Origin: an uncultured Spirochaetaceae bacterium
Lineage (GTDB): Bacteria > Spirochaetota > Spirochaetia > Sphaerochaetales > Sphaerochaetaceae
Reading direction: 5' to 3'
DNA: 47,300 bases
NCBI GenBank assembly: GCA_945910645.1
Contig: CAMDZB010000008.1
Location: forward strand, 1-47,300
The notes below the pieces were generated by a model. That model was given only the letters and a program-made list of their open reading frames with translations, was not told the DNA's origin and did no database searches. Both the position numbers and the translations under genes were made by a program. Of the stretch, positions 33,869 through 43,367 are shown one piece after another (the first letter of the stretch is position 1; every line of letters starts with the position of its first letter).

Positions 33869-35125
33869 ATGTCCGAGAAATCAAACACTTTATTATCAAT
33901 AATAACACTGTCTTTGATCTACGCTTTAAGCTGTATTTTTAAGATGTCATCAAACGTTGTGATGCCTATTTTTCAAGAGAGATTTATGCTTTCATCAACG
34001 TTTCTTGGAGTGATAACAGGCTCGTATTACTACCTTTATGCGCCTATGCAGCTATTTGCCGGCCCCTTATGCCACAGATGGAATACACATAGGGTTGTAG
34101 GCACATTTTTGATAGCAAGTGCAGTAGGATCGCTCCTTACAGCAGTAGCAACAAACGGCTACATGGTTGGAATCGGGCGCACATTAATCGGACTTGGCGT
34201 TGGACCAATCTACATCTCAACAATCTACTACGTATTTGAAAAGACATCATCAAAGGTATACCCTATCGCAATTGGCGCTGTGATGATGATAGGCAATCTT
34301 GGAAGTGCTCTCTCATCAGGCCCGCTTAAGAAGATAATAGATGTTCAAGGGACGGCAAGCACATTTTACGGAATTACGGTGCTCTTGTTGCTAGGATCTG
34401 TTGTGCTATTCATCCTCGATGCGCTTGATAAGAATAAGATTGTAAATAAGAGTGAAAATGAAAGGGTACTTAAGAACCTGAAGGATGCAATTATCGAGAT
34501 GGCTCATTCACCGCTTTTGATACTCGGTGCATTCATGTGGCTAATGTTCAACGCATTCCAGCTGACCTACCAGGGACTTTGGAGTTCAAAGTGGTTTGTG
34601 GCATCCTACCCTAACCTTCCGAGTGCCATAGCTCCATGGGGTGCAACCATCGCATCGATTGGACTGGCAATCAGCACGCTTGTTACAGAGCCGCTACGTG
34701 TTAAAAAACACCCAGTTTGGATGAGTACCATCATAAGTGAATTCCTCTTCGTTTTGATGGGTTTTATGATCGTTTTGACGCATAATTTGGGGGTTATAGG
34801 TCTTAAATCGACCACATTGATTATTGTAATTCTACTCGTATGTGACTACCTTATGGGTCACGTGATGGGTGCAGTATGCCTAATGCTTACATCCCTTACG
34901 AGCATCAGAGCCAAAAAGGAACACAACGCTACAATCATGGGCATAATGAACGGATGCGGAAGCATCGCCTGCCTATTCTTCCAGTTTCTCACAGGGCGCA
35001 TGTATGACGCGCTCTCCCCTCGTATGAGTGCAAACGCATCATATACCATCATATTCACAATGATGAGTACAATAGTGCTTGTGGTGGCAATTGGTGCATC
35101 AATTACACAGAAAAAGGGGCGCTAA
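33869..35125 (+). CDS. Major facilitator superfamily transporter
   Basis: Twelve-helix secondary transporter of 418 residues. The N-terminal half shows helix pairs with GVITGSYYYLYAPMQLFAGP and a variant of the MFS loop 2-3 motif (GPLCHRWNTHRVV); GRTLIGLGVGPIYIS in helix 4-5 is typical. A basic loop of about 35 residues (DALDKNKIVNKSENERVLKN) separates the halves. The substrate is unknown; the overall type is like the hexuronate/glycerol-3-phosphate group. I prefer ATG 33869 (MSEKSNTLL); an in-frame ATG at 33830 would add 13 residues. No ribosome site is seen for either. The stop codon lies inside the terminator loop. Confidence 0.85.
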   Translation: MSEKSNTLLSIITLSLIYALSCIFKMSSNVVMPIFQERFMLSSTFLGVITGSYYYLYAPMQLFAGPLCHRWNTHRVVGTFLIASAVGSLLTAVATNGYMVGIGRTLIGLGVGPIYISTIYYVFEKTSSKVYPIAIGAVMMIGNLGSALSSGPLKKIIDVQGTASTFYGITVLLLLGSVVLFILDALDKNKIVNKSENERVLKNLKDAIIEMAHSPLLILGAFMWLMFNAFQLTYQGLWSSKWFVASYPNLPSAIAPWGATIASIGLAISTLVTEPLRVKKHPVWMSTIISEFLFVLMGFMIVLTHNLGVIGLKSTTLIIVILLVCDYLMGHVMGAVCLMLTSLTSIRAKKEHNATIMGIMNGCGSIACLFFQFLTGRMYDALSPRMSANASYTIIFTMMSTIVLVVAIGASITQKKGR

Positions 35126-35141
35126 AAGCACCCCTTTTATT
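35111..35141 (+). terminator. Rho-independent terminator overlapping the MFS stop
   Basis: AAAAGGGGCGCT and AGCACCCCTTTT form a long stem with one mismatch around the loop AAA that contains the TAA; T-rich sequence follows. A small dyad TGAACA-AAA-TGTTCA follows at 35142-35156. Confidence 0.9.
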
Positions 35142-35215
35142 TGAACAAAATGTTCATTTTAATTACATCTTTACAATCATAAATTTAATCATAAATTAAT
35201 AATTTGCTCTTTTGA

Positions 35216-36955
35216 TTAGAGGCTTTCCCTCTTTTCAACTTTCTCGTTAACCTCAGCGATAAAGTCCTTAAGTGGAACGCCATTCTTCATCTCTTTATTT
35301 CCGAAGTAACGAACAGATACAGAGCCAGATTCCTCCTCTCTTTCGCCTACAACCAATGTGTATGGAATTTTGAGAGTCTGAGCATCTCTGATCTTTGCGT
35401 TCATTCTGTCGTCCCTAAGGTCGTATGAAGCTCTGATATCGTTTGCCTTAAGCTCTGCAACTACCTTTTTTGCATAGTCGTTAAACTTCTCAGCAACTGG
35501 AACCACCTTTACCTGTTCAGGAGCAAGCCATGGTGGGAATGCACCAGCATAGTGTTCAATCAGAACGCCAAAGAAGCGCTCGATGGATCCAAGAAGAGCT
35601 CTGTGGATCATAAGTGGGCGTTTCTCCTTGCCGTCTGCATCAACGAATGTGAGTCCGAAACGCTCTGGCATGTTGAAGTCGAACTGGATTGTGGACAACT
35701 GCCACTCTCTGTCTGTTGCATCCTTAACTTTGATGTCGATTTTTGGACCATAGAATGCACCGCCACCCTCATCAATATCAAATGGCAAATGCTCGTTTTC
35801 GATGGCCTTTTTAAGGCTCGCTTCTGCATCCCTCCATAGCTTTTCGTCTCCAACGCTCTTTTCAGGCTTTGTGGAAAGGTATGCCTTGAACTCAGTAAAA
35901 CCGAACTGCTTTAACATGTATATTGAGAAGCGAAGCACCTCTTTAATCTCATCATCCATCTGCTCTGGAGTGCAGAATAGGTGTGCATCATCCTGTGTGA
36001 ATCCTCTCACTCTCATAAGGCCATGAAGAGATCCTGCCTTTTCGTAGCGGTATACTGTTCCAAGCTCTGCCCATCTGAATGGTAGATCCTTGTATGAGTG
36101 CTTTGACGATGAGTAAACCATAATTGCGAATGGGCAGTTCATTGGCTTAACGTAGTAGTCAGCCTTGTCCATCTCGATTGGGGAATACATGCTCTCCTTA
36201 TAGAATCCAAGATGTCCGCTTGTCTCCCATAGCCATGACTTTCCAACGTGTGGTGTATAGAGAAGCTCATAGCCGTTCTTGTAGTGCTCTTTTCTCCAGA
36301 ATGTTTCAATCTGGTTTCTGATTCTTGCGCCCATTGGATGCCAGTATACGAGCCCTGGACCTGCCTCCTCGTGAATTGAGAAAAGGTCGAGTTCCTTACC
36401 GAGCTTTCTATGGTCTCTCTTTTCGATTTCTGCTCTTCTCTCGAGGTACAAGCGTAGGTCTTTTGGATTAGTCCATGCTGTGGCATATAGACGTGTGAGC
36501 ATCTTGTTCTTCTCGTTGCCTCTCCAGTATGCGCCCGCGATTGATAGAAGCGCAAATGAGTCCGCATTGAGCTCCTTTGTAGATGCAACGTGTGGTCCTC
36601 TACAGAGGTCAGTAAAGCCGCCTACTGTGTAGAACGACACCTCTTCGTTCTCAGGGATAGCCTCAAGCAGTTCAAGCTTGTAGATCTGATTTTTAAATAC
36701 CTCGGCTGCTTCCTTTCTTGAAACAACCTTCTTTGTAATTGGTAGGTTTTCTTTGATGATACGCCTCATTCTCTCTTCGATCTCAGGAAAATCCTTGTCT
36801 GTAAGAGGACGTGGTAGATCAAAATCGTAGTAAAATCCGTTTTCTATTGCAGGCCCGATTGCAATCTGTGCATCAGGGAACATCTCTAGTACTGCTGCTG
36901 CCATTACGTGGCTCATCGAGTGACGTATGGTTGATAATTTATCATTCTTATCCAT
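35216..36955 (-). CDS. thrS: Threonyl-tRNA synthetase lacking the TGS domain
   Basis: Charges tRNA with threonine. The 579 residues start directly with the editing domain (RHSMSHVMAAAVLEMFPDAQ has the HxxxH metal motif). Core motifs are MNCPFAIMVY, motif 2 RYEKAGSLHGLMRVRGFTQD, HLFCTPEQ, and motif 3 HRALLGSIERFFGVLIEHY. The C-terminal anticodon domain starts at about residue 480. The N-terminal TGS domain found in most bacterial ThrRS is missing. I chose ATG 36955 rather than the 12-codon longer frame because the promoter's -10 box ends seven bases before it, so the longer start would lie upstream of the transcript. Confidence 0.96.
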   Translation of the reverse strand: MDKNDKLSTIRHSMSHVMAAAVLEMFPDAQIAIGPAIENGFYYDFDLPRPLTDKDFPEIEERMRRIIKENLPITKKVVSRKEAAEVFKNQIYKLELLEAIPENEEVSFYTVGGFTDLCRGPHVASTKELNADSFALLSIAGAYWRGNEKNKMLTRLYATAWTNPKDLRLYLERRAEIEKRDHRKLGKELDLFSIHEEAGPGLVYWHPMGARIRNQIETFWRKEHYKNGYELLYTPHVGKSWLWETSGHLGFYKESMYSPIEMDKADYYVKPMNCPFAIMVYSSSKHSYKDLPFRWAELGTVYRYEKAGSLHGLMRVRGFTQDDAHLFCTPEQMDDEIKEVLRFSIYMLKQFGFTEFKAYLSTKPEKSVGDEKLWRDAEASLKKAIENEHLPFDIDEGGGAFYGPKIDIKVKDATDREWQLSTIQFDFNMPERFGLTFVDADGKEKRPLMIHRALLGSIERFFGVLIEHYAGAFPPWLAPEQVKVVPVAEKFNDYAKKVVAELKANDIRASYDLRDDRMNAKIRDAQTLKIPYTLVVGEREEESGSVSVRYFGNKEMKNGVPLKDFIAEVNEKVEKRESL

Positions 36956-36962
36956 ATGTATT

Positions 36963-36991
36963 ATTTTATTATTAGAGGGGTTATATTTCAA
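36963..36991 (-). promoter_or_regulatory. Sigma-70 promoter of thrS (predicted leaderless)
   Basis: On the minus strand TTGAAA (36986-36991), a 17-base spacer and TAAAAT (36963-36968), then seven bases and the ATG. No Shine-Dalgarno sequence is present. No T-box leader is present either, unlike many Firmicute thrS genes. Confidence 0.75.
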
Positions 36992-37032
36992 TCACAAATT
37001 GACCTACCTTTTATAATTTTTAAATAATTGTC

Positions 37033-37038
37033 TATAAT
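37033..37038 (+). promoter_or_regulatory. -10 box of the phosphatase gene (predicted leaderless)
   Basis: TATAAT, then seven bases (AATTTTG) and ATG 37046. The best -35 candidate TTGACC (36999-37004) is too far (28 bases), so the -35 contact is unclear. Confidence 0.5.
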
Positions 37039-37045
37039 AATTTTG

Positions 37046-37492
37046 ATGAGTACTAAACATAGAATTTTATTTGTATGCCACGGCAACATCTGCAGGTCTC
37101 CAATGGCTGAGGCTGTGATGAAGAAAATGGTTCATGAGCGTGGACTTGATGATGAATTTGAGGTAGATTCCGCAGCTACAAGCCTTGAAGCGATCGGTGA
37201 AGACGTTTATCATAAAGCGCGAATTGAACTGATCAAAAATGGCATAAACGGCTTTTCACACATATCAAGACGATACAGAAAAGACGACTACAATCACTTT
37301 GATAGAATTTACGTGATGGACAGCAACAATATGAATAACATCCTCAGAATCACAGAAGACAGGGATGGTAAAATCCAAAAACTCCTCAAAAACAGGGATA
37401 TTGCCGACCCTTGGTATACAGACGACTTTGACAAGGCATTCTCAGAGATTAAAAAAGGGTGCAGAGATATTCTTGATGAGCTTGTCGATTAA
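37046..37492 (+). CDS. Low-molecular-weight protein tyrosine phosphatase
   Basis: Removes phosphate from protein tyrosine or acts on small phosphate esters. The 148 residues have the P-loop FVCHGNICRSPMAEA (CX5R with Cys and Arg of the active site), RIYVMDSNN, and the general-acid aspartate in IADPWYTDDF. The ATG at 37046 is six codons downstream of an alternative start and fits the -10 box. No tyrosine kinase gene is close. It is divergent from thrS. Confidence 0.93.
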   Translation: MSTKHRILFVCHGNICRSPMAEAVMKKMVHERGLDDEFEVDSAATSLEAIGEDVYHKARIELIKNGINGFSHISRRYRKDDYNHFDRIYVMDSNNMNNILRITEDRDGKIQKLLKNRDIADPWYTDDFDKAFSEIKKGCRDILDELVD

Positions 37493-37588
37493 GAGTACAA
37501 CTTAAACGTCTTCAATTACCTCTCTACTTTGGTGCTTTTTAACGCAAATCAAGCGCCATTAGCTATCCTAAAAATCAAAGAATTGTCG

Positions 37589-37594
37589 TATAAT
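37589..37594 (+). promoter_or_regulatory. -10 box of ligA (predicted leaderless)
   Basis: TATAAT followed by TAAAACC and ATG 37602. The -35 is not obvious, and no Shine-Dalgarno sequence precedes the ATG. Confidence 0.55.
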
Positions 37595-37601
37595 TAAAAC
37601 C

Positions 37602-39632
37602 ATGAGTGGAAAAAATACAAACGCAGAAAGTCGCATGCGTTTTCTTGAGAGTGAGCTTACAAAGATGTCTAAGGCTTACTATCAGGATGAACGCCCAATA
37701 GCCTCAGATAGTGAGTACGACAAACTATACGATGAACTTGTAAGCCTCGAAAAATCTCACCCTGAGCTCAAAAACCCAAACTCTCCCACCTCAAAGGTAA
37801 GCAGTGACCTCTCATCGTTCCTTCAAGAAAAAGAACACACTGTACCTGTACTCTCGCTCGATAAGGCATACAGCGTTGATGAGATAAACGCCTTTGTTAA
37901 CCGCTGTATCAAGGAATGCGGCAAGGACGTGTCGTTCACTCTTGAGGAGAAGATTGATGGCCTCTCCCTTGTGCTCTACTACAAAAAAGGACGCTTAGAG
38001 ACAGCACTGACGCGTGGAAACGGACACATAGGCAACGACGTTACAACATCAGCTCTACGCATCAAAAGCATACCTAAAACGCTTAAAGAGCCAATTGACA
38101 TCGCAGTCAGAGGTGAAGTTTACATCAGCAAGGATAACTTTGAAAGGATCAACTCAACTCTGGATGAACCCTACTCAAACGCTCGTAACCTTGCAAGCGG
38201 GATCTTAAGGCGCCTTGAGAACAACGAGAATTCAAAGTCACCTCTTCCACTCGACATATTTGTATACGAGGGCTGGGCTGATGAGATTGATAGAATCAGC
38301 GAGCATCCCGACATGCTTAATTACCTACACTCACTCGGCTTTAAAACAAACGACCACATCATCATCTTTAAAGACAGCTTTGACGTGACAGATGCCATCA
38401 AAGCGAAGACTGAGGAGCGTAAAACCCTCGGATACGACATTGACGGCCTTGTGCTCAAACTCAACAGCTTTAAGATGCGCGAACACATGGGATACACAGA
38501 GCACCATCCACGCTGGGCTATTGCATACAAGTTCGACTCACCATCTGGAAAGAGCAAGATTCTAAGCATCGACATCACAGTGGGACGCACGGGTAAGATT
38601 ACACCACGGGCTAACCTTGCACCTCTTAACCTACTTGGGGCAACCATCACAAAGGCTACCCTCCATAACAGCTCGTATATCGAGGAGCTTGAGCTATCCA
38701 TAGGCGATGAAGTGTCTGTATCAAGACGTGGCGATGTGATACCTGCGGTTGATGAGGTACTCGAAAAGAACCCTGATGGCAATCCTATTTTCCACCTGCC
38801 TTCAACATGCCCATGCTGCGGTGAAAAACTACACCAGAAGGGCGCAAACCTATTCTGTATAAACGAAAATTGCAGTGAGCGCATACAGGCCGAGGCTGAA
38901 TACTTTGTCTCAAAGGACTGCATGAATATCGATGGCGTGGGAGCATCTGTAATAAAGGATCTACTCCGCTTTGATGCAATTAAGGACTACACAGACCTCT
39001 ACTTCATCAACTACAATGAGGTATTAACAGGCAAACCCGGCTATAAGGAAAAGAAGATACAGGCGATTATAAATTCGGTTCAGAAAAGCAAGGATGAGCC
39101 ATTTACTCACGTACTTGCAGCAGTTGGGGTTGAAGGCATTGGACTTGCAAGCGCAGAACGCCTCGTTAACGCAGGGATAGACAGCTTTGAAAAATTCATA
39201 GCTTTGAGTGCAAAAGACGACGTAACCACCCTTCAAAACATCGATGAAATTGGCGAAATTACCGCAAAAACCATCTTAAGTACATTTAGAAATCCAACGT
39301 TCAGACGTAAGATTGAACGCCTCAAGGAGGCCGGGCTCAACACAGAGACTAAAGCGTCGGACTTTGAGATGATTTCAAACGCTCTTGAGGGGCAATCATG
39401 GTGCGTTACAGGCAGCATTCTGGGATATAAGAACCCTGATCTTGCCATGATTGAAGTGAAGAAGCGTGGAGCACGCGTGGTGAGCGGTGTGAGCAAAAAG
39501 ACCACACACCTCCTTGTCGGTTCGAACCCTGGAAGCAAACTGCAAAAAGCAATCGGCTTTGGAACTACACTTATACACGACACCGACTTTAAGGCATTCC
39601 TTGAAGATATGGATAAAAAGGAGGGATTATGA
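37602..39632 (+). CDS. ligA: NAD-dependent DNA ligase
   Basis: Seals DNA nicks in replication and repair using NAD. The 676 residues are the standard length, with an N-terminal NAD-binding Ia domain, the adenylation motif EEKIDGLSLVL (lysine nucleophile), RGEVYISKDNF, the DGLVLKL motif, an OB fold, a four-cysteine zinc finger (CPCCG then CINENC), helix-hairpin-helix repeats (VGVEGIGLASAERLV and IGEITAKTI) and a BRCT domain at about 595-676. The stop overlaps the next start by 4 nt (ATGA). Confidence 0.97.
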   Translation: MSGKNTNAESRMRFLESELTKMSKAYYQDERPIASDSEYDKLYDELVSLEKSHPELKNPNSPTSKVSSDLSSFLQEKEHTVPVLSLDKAYSVDEINAFVNRCIKECGKDVSFTLEEKIDGLSLVLYYKKGRLETALTRGNGHIGNDVTTSALRIKSIPKTLKEPIDIAVRGEVYISKDNFERINSTLDEPYSNARNLASGILRRLENNENSKSPLPLDIFVYEGWADEIDRISEHPDMLNYLHSLGFKTNDHIIIFKDSFDVTDAIKAKTEERKTLGYDIDGLVLKLNSFKMREHMGYTEHHPRWAIAYKFDSPSGKSKILSIDITVGRTGKITPRANLAPLNLLGATITKATLHNSSYIEELELSIGDEVSVSRRGDVIPAVDEVLEKNPDGNPIFHLPSTCPCCGEKLHQKGANLFCINENCSERIQAEAEYFVSKDCMNIDGVGASVIKDLLRFDAIKDYTDLYFINYNEVLTGKPGYKEKKIQAIINSVQKSKDEPFTHVLAAVGVEGIGLASAERLVNAGIDSFEKFIALSAKDDVTTLQNIDEIGEITAKTILSTFRNPTFRRKIERLKEAGLNTETKASDFEMISNALEGQSWCVTGSILGYKNPDLAMIEVKKRGARVVSGVSKKTTHLLVGSNPGSKLQKAIGFGTTLIHDTDFKAFLEDMDKKEGL

Positions 39633-39982
39633 GTGCAAATTTAAGAATTAAAGTCACCTTTGGTAAACCCGGCGGAGAGCGTTTCTTAGGACCGGGTGTG
39701 ATTGAGCTACTCAAACAGCTACAGACTGAGCCCTCATTGGCGCGTGCTGCAAACAAGATGAACATGTCGTATTCAAAAGCCACAAAGATAGTAAATCGTC
39801 TTGAAAGTGAATTCAACACGCCGATTCTCAACAGAGCACACGGCGGACACTCACGAGACGGCTCATCCCTCACCCAGTTTGCCGTAGAATTGATCGAGGA
39901 ATGGGACAAGTTTGAAAAAGTTGTGATGGATGTTGCAACTCCACTTGCTGATGAGTTTACAAAAAGGATAGGACTAGAATAG
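39629..39982 (+). CDS. ModE/LysR-type N-terminal helix-turn-helix protein
   Basis: A 117-residue winged-helix protein. LLKQLQTEPSLARAANKMNM and SYSKATKIVNRLESEFNTPI match the ModE/LysR helix-turn-helix, and RAHGGHSRDGSSLTQFA the wing. The molybdate-binding domains of ModE are absent, so it is the DNA-binding part only, of the COG2005 type. It overlaps ligA by 4 nt and lies 11 nt before glnN, so it may regulate the operon or nitrogen genes; the ligand is unknown. Confidence 0.8.
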   Translation: MSANLRIKVTFGKPGGERFLGPGVIELLKQLQTEPSLARAANKMNMSYSKATKIVNRLESEFNTPILNRAHGGHSRDGSSLTQFAVELIEEWDKFEKVVMDVATPLADEFTKRIGLE

Positions 39983-39993
39983 AATTAAACACC

Positions 39994-41976
39994 ATGGAAA
40001 AGATATTTAACGACTTGATGTTTGACGATGAAAAGATCAAAACATACGTAGGTGAGGATGCCCTTGAAAAGATCATTCTTGCGCGAAAAAATCTCTCACA
40101 CCTTGATGAGGACATCATCGAAAGGGTTGCAGTTGAGCTTGAAAAGTGGGCATTAAAGCACAATGTGACGCATTATACGCACTGGTTCTACCCAATCGGA
40201 GCAGGAAGCACAGAAAAGCTCCTTCCACTCACAATCAACTCGCAGTACGCCAAACAGAAGTTCAATGCAAAGAGCCTTCTTAAGGGCGAAAGCGACGCCT
40301 CATCTTTTCCATCAGGCGGACTTAGAAGCACATTTGAGGCGCGTGGGCTCTCACGCTGGGACTACTCATCCCCTATCTTTATAAAGAAGATTGGATCTGA
40401 AAACGTGCTCTACATCCCAACGCTGTTCTCATCACCAACAGGTGAGGCTCTTGATAAGAAAACGCCACTTCTCCGCTCAATACACGCGCTACAGAACGAA
40501 GTCACATCCCTACTTAGCGCAATGGGCGAAAAGGCAAAGAACATAGAGAATTACGTTGGCGTTGAACAGGAATTCTTTCTTCTTGACAAGAATGACCTTG
40601 AAAAGCGCGATGATCTTTCCATTCTTGGGCGCACAGTGTTTGGAGAGGAAAACAAGAACCTCATCTACAACACGCATCACTATACGGCGCATTTAAGCGG
40701 AAGAGCTGCTATGTTCATCACAGAGCTTAACAAGGAGCTTGATGAGCTTGGCATCATTCCATGCGCAGAGCATAGGGAGGTTAGCCCTAATCAGTTTGAG
40801 GTTGCACTAACATACGCTCCTGCAAACGTAACGATGGACTACAATCAGATTCTTATGGATCTGCTTAAGTCGACTGCAGAGAAGTTCAACCTTGCAGTCC
40901 TCTTTGACGAGAAGCCATACAACGGCGTTAACGGCTCAGGAAAGCATACAAACTGGTCTGTATTCAACGGTGAGGATAACCTCTTCACTCCTGGAAAGAA
41001 TGGCGAGCATACCCTACGCTTCTTGCTCTTTATTGCAACTTTTGTACGCGCAATGGATAAGTACTCATCTCTTCTGCTTTCAAGCATCGTGTCGCGCTCT
41101 AACGAGTTCAGGCTTGGACGTCAGGAAGCTCCACCACTTGTACTCTCACTCTTTTTAGGCGACAAGCTTTCTGAGATATTCACAAAATCAGAGGATGAGC
41201 TTTTGAACTTTACTCTTACAAAGGAGCTTAAGGATTCGGATAGAAACAGAACATCCCCGATTGCATTTACAGGTAACAAGTTTGAGTTCAGAGCGGTAGG
41301 CTCATCCCAGTCTATAAGCAGCCCTGTCACTTTCCTAAACACAGCGTTTACAGAGAGCGTTAAGGAAGCACGCCTACGCCTTGAGAAGGCATCCGACAAG
41401 AAAAAGGAGTGCGTGCGTATCATAAAGGATTTCTGGCGCGATCACAACCGCATCGTATACAACGGAAACTGCTACTCAGATGAATGGAAAAAGGAATACA
41501 AGAATCGTAAGCTTACAGAAGCAAACGACACTGTAAAATGCCTCGAAGTGCTCGGAAACAGCGAGAATATCGCCCTGCTTAGCGCCTTTAATATCATGGG
41601 CGAAAACGAGGTAATCTCACGAATCAACATATACAAGGAAAACTACGAAAAAAGCGTTCTACTTGAGGCACGCATCACAAACGAGATGATCAACAGGTAC
41701 ATCAAGGCATCGATCATAAAGGAAATCAACGGCATAAGGGAAATAGCATCACTTGATGAAGACAGAGCATTCCTTGAGGAAAAACTCAGCGCAATCTCAG
41801 CGCTTAATAAAAATCTCCATGCTCTTATCAAAAACGGATGTACCACCAAGAAGAACATAGAGGATATTAAATCCACGCTTGAGAACCTAAGATCTGCTGT
41901 AAACAAGGCAATGGCGCTTGTGAGGGATGAAAATAATACAATCCCAACTTACGACGATCTACTCTTAAAGCTGTAA
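39994..41976 (+). CDS. glnN: Glutamine synthetase type III
   Basis: Makes glutamine from glutamate and ammonia with ATP. The 660 residues are a little short of the usual 700 or so. Motifs of the GSIII class: HWFYPIGAGSTEKLLPLTIN region, GVEQEFFLLDKNDL (metal site), NQFEVALTYAP, and NGSGKHTNWSVF. Regions around residues 340-400 hold the nucleotide/substrate residues (LGRQEAPPLVLSLFLGDKL). No ribosome site is clear, so expression may depend on coupling to the regulator upstream. The 3' end overlaps the convergent MATE gene by 28 bases. Confidence 0.95.
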   Translation: MEKIFNDLMFDDEKIKTYVGEDALEKIILARKNLSHLDEDIIERVAVELEKWALKHNVTHYTHWFYPIGAGSTEKLLPLTINSQYAKQKFNAKSLLKGESDASSFPSGGLRSTFEARGLSRWDYSSPIFIKKIGSENVLYIPTLFSSPTGEALDKKTPLLRSIHALQNEVTSLLSAMGEKAKNIENYVGVEQEFFLLDKNDLEKRDDLSILGRTVFGEENKNLIYNTHHYTAHLSGRAAMFITELNKELDELGIIPCAEHREVSPNQFEVALTYAPANVTMDYNQILMDLLKSTAEKFNLAVLFDEKPYNGVNGSGKHTNWSVFNGEDNLFTPGKNGEHTLRFLLFIATFVRAMDKYSSLLLSSIVSRSNEFRLGRQEAPPLVLSLFLGDKLSEIFTKSEDELLNFTLTKELKDSDRNRTSPIAFTGNKFEFRAVGSSQSISSPVTFLNTAFTESVKEARLRLEKASDKKKECVRIIKDFWRDHNRIVYNGNCYSDEWKKEYKNRKLTEANDTVKCLEVLGNSENIALLSAFNIMGENEVISRINIYKENYEKSVLLEARITNEMINRYIKASIIKEINGIREIASLDEDRAFLEEKLSAISALNKNLHALIKNGCTTKKNIEDIKSTLENLRSAVNKAMALVRDENNTIPTYDDLLLKL

Positions 41977-43283
41977 CTCTTTCTGATTATAAACAAGTAG
42001 ATCAGGCAGAGGATAAGCTGAAATATGCTGGAGAGAGCATCTGCAAGTGCAATGTTGTAAACCTTAGGCTCAACCACAAAAGTCGCAACGTAAGCGTATG
42101 GAAGCTTTACAAGAATGATTGCAAGTAAACCCTGGATCATCACAAAACGCGTTCTTGAAAGCCCGTTAAAGAAGCCAAGGATTGAATACACAAACGAGAG
42201 CACAAGGCACTCGATTGAACACACCTTGAGATACTCCCACGAAATGTCAATTACAGCCTCATCCTTTGTGAATATCAGCGAGATTAGGTCGCCGTAGAAG
42301 AAGAGTGCAAATGCTGCAATAAATCCAAACAGTCCTGCCCAGATGAGGCCTGCATATAGCGACTGTTTTGCCCTTCTGAAGTCGCCCTGCCCTACGCTTT
42401 CTGATGTAAACACTGATATAACCTGAACAAATGCGGTTGGAACAAGGTACACAAACATTATTACCTTAGATGCAACTCCAACTCCTGCTGATGCAAGCAC
42501 ACCAAGCGTATTTGCAAAGCTGATTACAATCGCATACGAGGCTTCTGTAACGCTACCCTGAAGCGCAACAGGAAAGCCAATCTTAACCATAGGCGCAACA
42601 AACGCACGAGATCCATTTTTTTTGAATAGATCAACTTTAAATCCAATGCCTTTCACGCTCATATAGGCAAGTGATAGAATCACACTTATTATCTGACTTA
42701 CTGTTGTTGAGATTGCAACTCCAAGAGTACCGAGTGCAAAAAAACGCGTTAGCACATAGTCTCCAATTATATTAATAACACATGTTATACATACGAATAT
42801 AAACGGCGTTTTTGAGTCTCCGACTGCCCTAAAAATAGAGCCAAGAAGGTTAAAAAACACTATGCCTAAACTCCCGAGTCCACACACTCTGATGTACGCT
42901 GTGGTTTGTTCAAGCGCCTCAAGCGGTGAGTTCATTAAAAGTGCTCCTTCACGTGCAAACAGTGCAATAAGAAGGGTCAAAACCACCCCTAGAACGAAGA
43001 AAAGCCCAAAACTTGCTTTAACTATCGCCTGGCAGTTGTCCTCGCTTTTCTGCGCATAATTTGACGCAAGAAGCACGGTAACTCCCATTGTAAGTCCAAC
43101 AACGAGCTGCGTGATAATCTGCATAAACTCACTACCGATAGCAACGGCAGAAACGTCATCCGTTGTGGCAAAGGTACCAACAGCCCAGAGGTCAACAGCA
43201 CCGTATAGAGCCTGAACGAATAATGCAAGGAGTACAGGGATAGTAAATTTTATAACATCAATTATGAGCCTGTTTCTTTTCAT
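41949..43283 (-). CDS. MATE-family multidrug/organic cation exporter
   Basis: Twelve-helix exporter of 444 residues driven by sodium or proton gradients. The N-terminal half shows LFVQALYGAVDLWAVGTFAT and QIITQLVVGLTMGVTVLLA; GLGSLGIVFFNLLGSIFRAVGD in the middle and FTSESVGQGDFRRAKQSL in the second half are typical of the family. It ends with a basic tail. The substrate cannot be deduced. The gene converges with glnN and follows the DUF1015 gene, from which it is separated by a terminator. Confidence 0.9.
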   Translation of the reverse strand: MKRNRLIIDVIKFTIPVLLALFVQALYGAVDLWAVGTFATTDDVSAVAIGSEFMQIITQLVVGLTMGVTVLLASNYAQKSEDNCQAIVKASFGLFFVLGVVLTLLIALFAREGALLMNSPLEALEQTTAYIRVCGLGSLGIVFFNLLGSIFRAVGDSKTPFIFVCITCVINIIGDYVLTRFFALGTLGVAISTTVSQIISVILSLAYMSVKGIGFKVDLFKKNGSRAFVAPMVKIGFPVALQGSVTEASYAIVISFANTLGVLASAGVGVASKVIMFVYLVPTAFVQVISVFTSESVGQGDFRRAKQSLYAGLIWAGLFGFIAAFALFFYGDLISLIFTKDEAVIDISWEYLKVCSIECLVLSFVYSILGFFNGLSRTRFVMIQGLLAIILVKLPYAYVATFVVEPKVYNIALADALSSIFQLILCLIYLFIIRKSYSFKSRSS

Positions 43284-43292
43284 AGAGAATTA

Positions 43293-43325
43293 CAAAAATG
43301 TGAGGATAGACAAAGCCACCCTCAC
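43293..43325 (-). terminator. Terminator after the DUF1015 gene
   Basis: On the minus strand GTGAGG and CCTCAC are separated by 14 bases and followed by ATTTTTG. It lies between the DUF1015 stop and the MATE start. Confidence 0.55.
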
Positions 43326-43367
43326 GGTCAAAATTTTGCGATACTATATAACTTTTCTAAAAAGTCG

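Noticed and set aside
35142-35156. TGAACA-AAA-TGTTCA as an operator
   Set aside because: It lies between convergent genes just after a terminator, so an operator role is unlikely; kept only as a possible relative of the cdsA dyads.
37531-37557. Hairpin GGTGCTT/AAGCGCC after the phosphatase gene as terminator
   Set aside because: A seven-pair stem can form but no T run follows, so intrinsic termination is not supported.
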